Shown: one piece after another, positions 7,137-8,106 of the stretch
How the letters are laid out: each line of letters opens with the position of its first letter
How positions within the stretch are numbered: the stretch's first letter is position 1
Origin: Candidatus Omnitrophota bacterium
GTDB lineage: Bacteria > Omnitrophota > Koll11 > Aquiviventales > Aquiviventaceae
Assembly: GCA_023247285.1 (NCBI GenBank)
Contig: JAHFGU010000005.1
Span: 1-8,106 of the forward strand
Length of the DNA: 8,106 bases
Direction: 5' to 3'
Position numbers and translations under genes: made by a program
The notes under the pieces: generated by a model
The model's database searches: none
What the model was told of the DNA's origin: nothing
Seen by the model: only the letters and a program-made list of their open reading frames with translations

Positions 7137-8106
7137 ATGGCGACGTATGCGCAGCCGCTGAGCGCATCCCGCATGCGGGAGGTCCTCGGCGCGATCATGG
7201 CCGGCCAGGTGCCGGCTGAAGAGATCCGCGCGTTCCTCGCCGGGCTGGCCGAGCGGGGCGAAACGGCCGAAGAGATCGCGACGGCGGTGGAGGTGCTGCG
7301 CGCGCACGCCGTGCCGCTGCCGCTAGCCTCGCGCGAAGGCGTGTGCGACACCTGCGGCACCGGCGGGGATGGGCAGGGCACGGTGAACGTCTCCACGCTC
7401 GCCGCGCTGGCGGCCGCCGCGGGCGGCGTGCGGGTGGCCAAGCACGGCAACCGCGCCGCATCGAGCCGGTGCGGCAGTGCGGACCTGCTCGAAGCCCTCG
7501 GCTGGAACCTGGCCGCCACCCCGGGACAGGTCGCGCGCAGCATCGACACGCTGGGATTCGGATTTTGCTTCGCGCCCGCGTTCCATCCGGCCATGAAAGC
7601 CGTCGCCCAGGTTCGCAAGGCGCTGGGCATCCGCACGCTGTTCAACCTGGTTGGGCCGCTCGCCAATCCGGCCCCGCTCTCCTTTCAGCTCGTCGGCGTG
7701 TCGGAGGCCCGCCTGCTGCGGCCGATGGCCGAGGCGCTGGCGCGGTTGGGCATCCGCCACGGCCTGGTGGTGCATGGGGCTGACGGGCTGGACGAGGCCA
7801 CGACGACCGGCGAGACGCTGCTCTGTGAGGTGCAGCACGGCCGAGTCGCCGAAGGGCGGCTCACCCCGGCGGAGGCCGGCGTGCCGACCGCGCAGCCATC
7901 AGCGCTGCGCGGAGGCGAGCCGGCGGCCAACGCGCGCATCGCGCGGGACGTGCTCGCCGGTAGCGGGCCGCCGCCCATCCGCGATCTCGTGGCCCTCAAC
8001 GCGGGCTGCGCGCTGTACGTCGCCGGCCGGTCCAGCGCCATTGCGGACGGCGTGCGGCTCGCACAGGAGACGTTGCGTTCCGGCCGCGCCGCCCGCCTGC
8101 TCGAGG
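7137..8106 (+). CDS. trpD: Anthranilate phosphoribosyltransferase (3' end beyond window)
   Basis: TrpD joins anthranilate to phosphoribosyl pyrophosphate, the second step of tryptophan synthesis. The frame from ATG 7137 is open for 323 codons to the window edge without a stop. Family motifs are the helical N-terminal region with GETAEEIATA, the PRPP-binding CGTGGDG (about 73-79) followed by NVSTLAA, AKHGNRAASSRCGSADLLEALG (about 101-122), FAPAFHPAMKAVAQVRKALGIRTLFNLVGPLANP, the DGLDE metal motif, and NAGCALYVAG near the C-terminus. Only the last few residues should be missing, as the family is typically about 340 long. The N-terminus seems roughly ten residues short compared with usual TrpD, starting around the second helix. 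ATG 7173 is an alternative start but would truncate further. The gene is 4 nt after trpG, and no Shine-Dalgarno is evident. Confidence 0.95.
   Translation, partial: MATYAQPLSASRMREVLGAIMAGQVPAEEIRAFLAGLAERGETAEEIATAVEVLRAHAVPLPLASREGVCDTCGTGGDGQGTVNVSTLAALAAAAGGVRVAKHGNRAASSRCGSADLLEALGWNLAATPGQVARSIDTLGFGFCFAPAFHPAMKAVAQVRKALGIRTLFNLVGPLANPAPLSFQLVGVSEARLLRPMAEALARLGIRHGLVVHGADGLDEATTTGETLLCEVQHGRVAEGRLTPAEAGVPTAQPSALRGGEPAANARIARDVLAGSGPPPIRDLVALNAGCALYVAGRSSAIADGVRLAQETLRSGRAARLLE

Noticed and set aside
6821..7666. Minus-strand open frame across trpG and trpD (281 codons)
   Set aside because: The plus strand has clear TrpG and TrpD motifs over the whole interval; the antisense translation has no recognisable domain.
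7343..7783. Plus-strand 146-codon frame inside trpD
   Set aside because: It is out of register with trpD and consists of Arg/Gly/Ala-rich shadow sequence. The real trpD frame starts at 7137 and stays open to the edge.

Overview
This is a very GC-rich bacterial window. Every recognisable gene is on the + strand, and the genes are packed almost without spacers. It reads as one continuous transcription unit made of core amino-acid biosynthesis genes behind an aminoacyl-tRNA synthetase. The order is the 3' end of alaS, then hisD, hisB, hisH, hisA, hisF, hisI, trpE, trpG and the 5' part of trpD, which runs off the right edge. Every junction is either a 4-nt ATGA stop/start overlap or a gap of 4-11 nt. 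There is no intergenic stretch long enough to hold a promoter, attenuator or terminator, and no RNA gene, mobile element, CRISPR array or insertion sequence was seen.

Region by region: positions 1-638 encode the C-terminal third of alanyl-tRNA synthetase, starting inside the conserved CGGTHV motif. Positions 649-5010 hold six histidine genes. HisH and HisF form the imidazole glycerol phosphate synthase, HisI and HisA act just before it, HisB just after it, and HisD performs the last step. Positions 5007-8106 hold the two anthranilate synthase subunits (TrpE, TrpG) and anthranilate phosphoribosyltransferase (TrpD), the first two steps of tryptophan synthesis. HisG, HisE, HisC and a histidinol-phosphatase are not in the window, nor are trpC, F, B and A. 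The trp genes may continue to the right. The his genes cannot continue directly to the left, because alaS abuts hisD.

The organism is a high-GC bacterium. HisB is monofunctional and HisI has no HisE domain, which argues against an enterobacterial-type his operon. The sequence alone does not let me name a phylum; an uncultured environmental lineage is a guess.

Nothing here looks like a new defence, mobile or secondary-metabolite system. The points worth a second look are the alaS-his-trp linkage, a shortened HisD with a substituted zinc-ligand position, a HisI that lacks two of the three usual metal-binding aspartates, two tiny stop-to-start relay ORFs at gene junctions, and a perfect 16-bp GC palindrome just before the trpG start.
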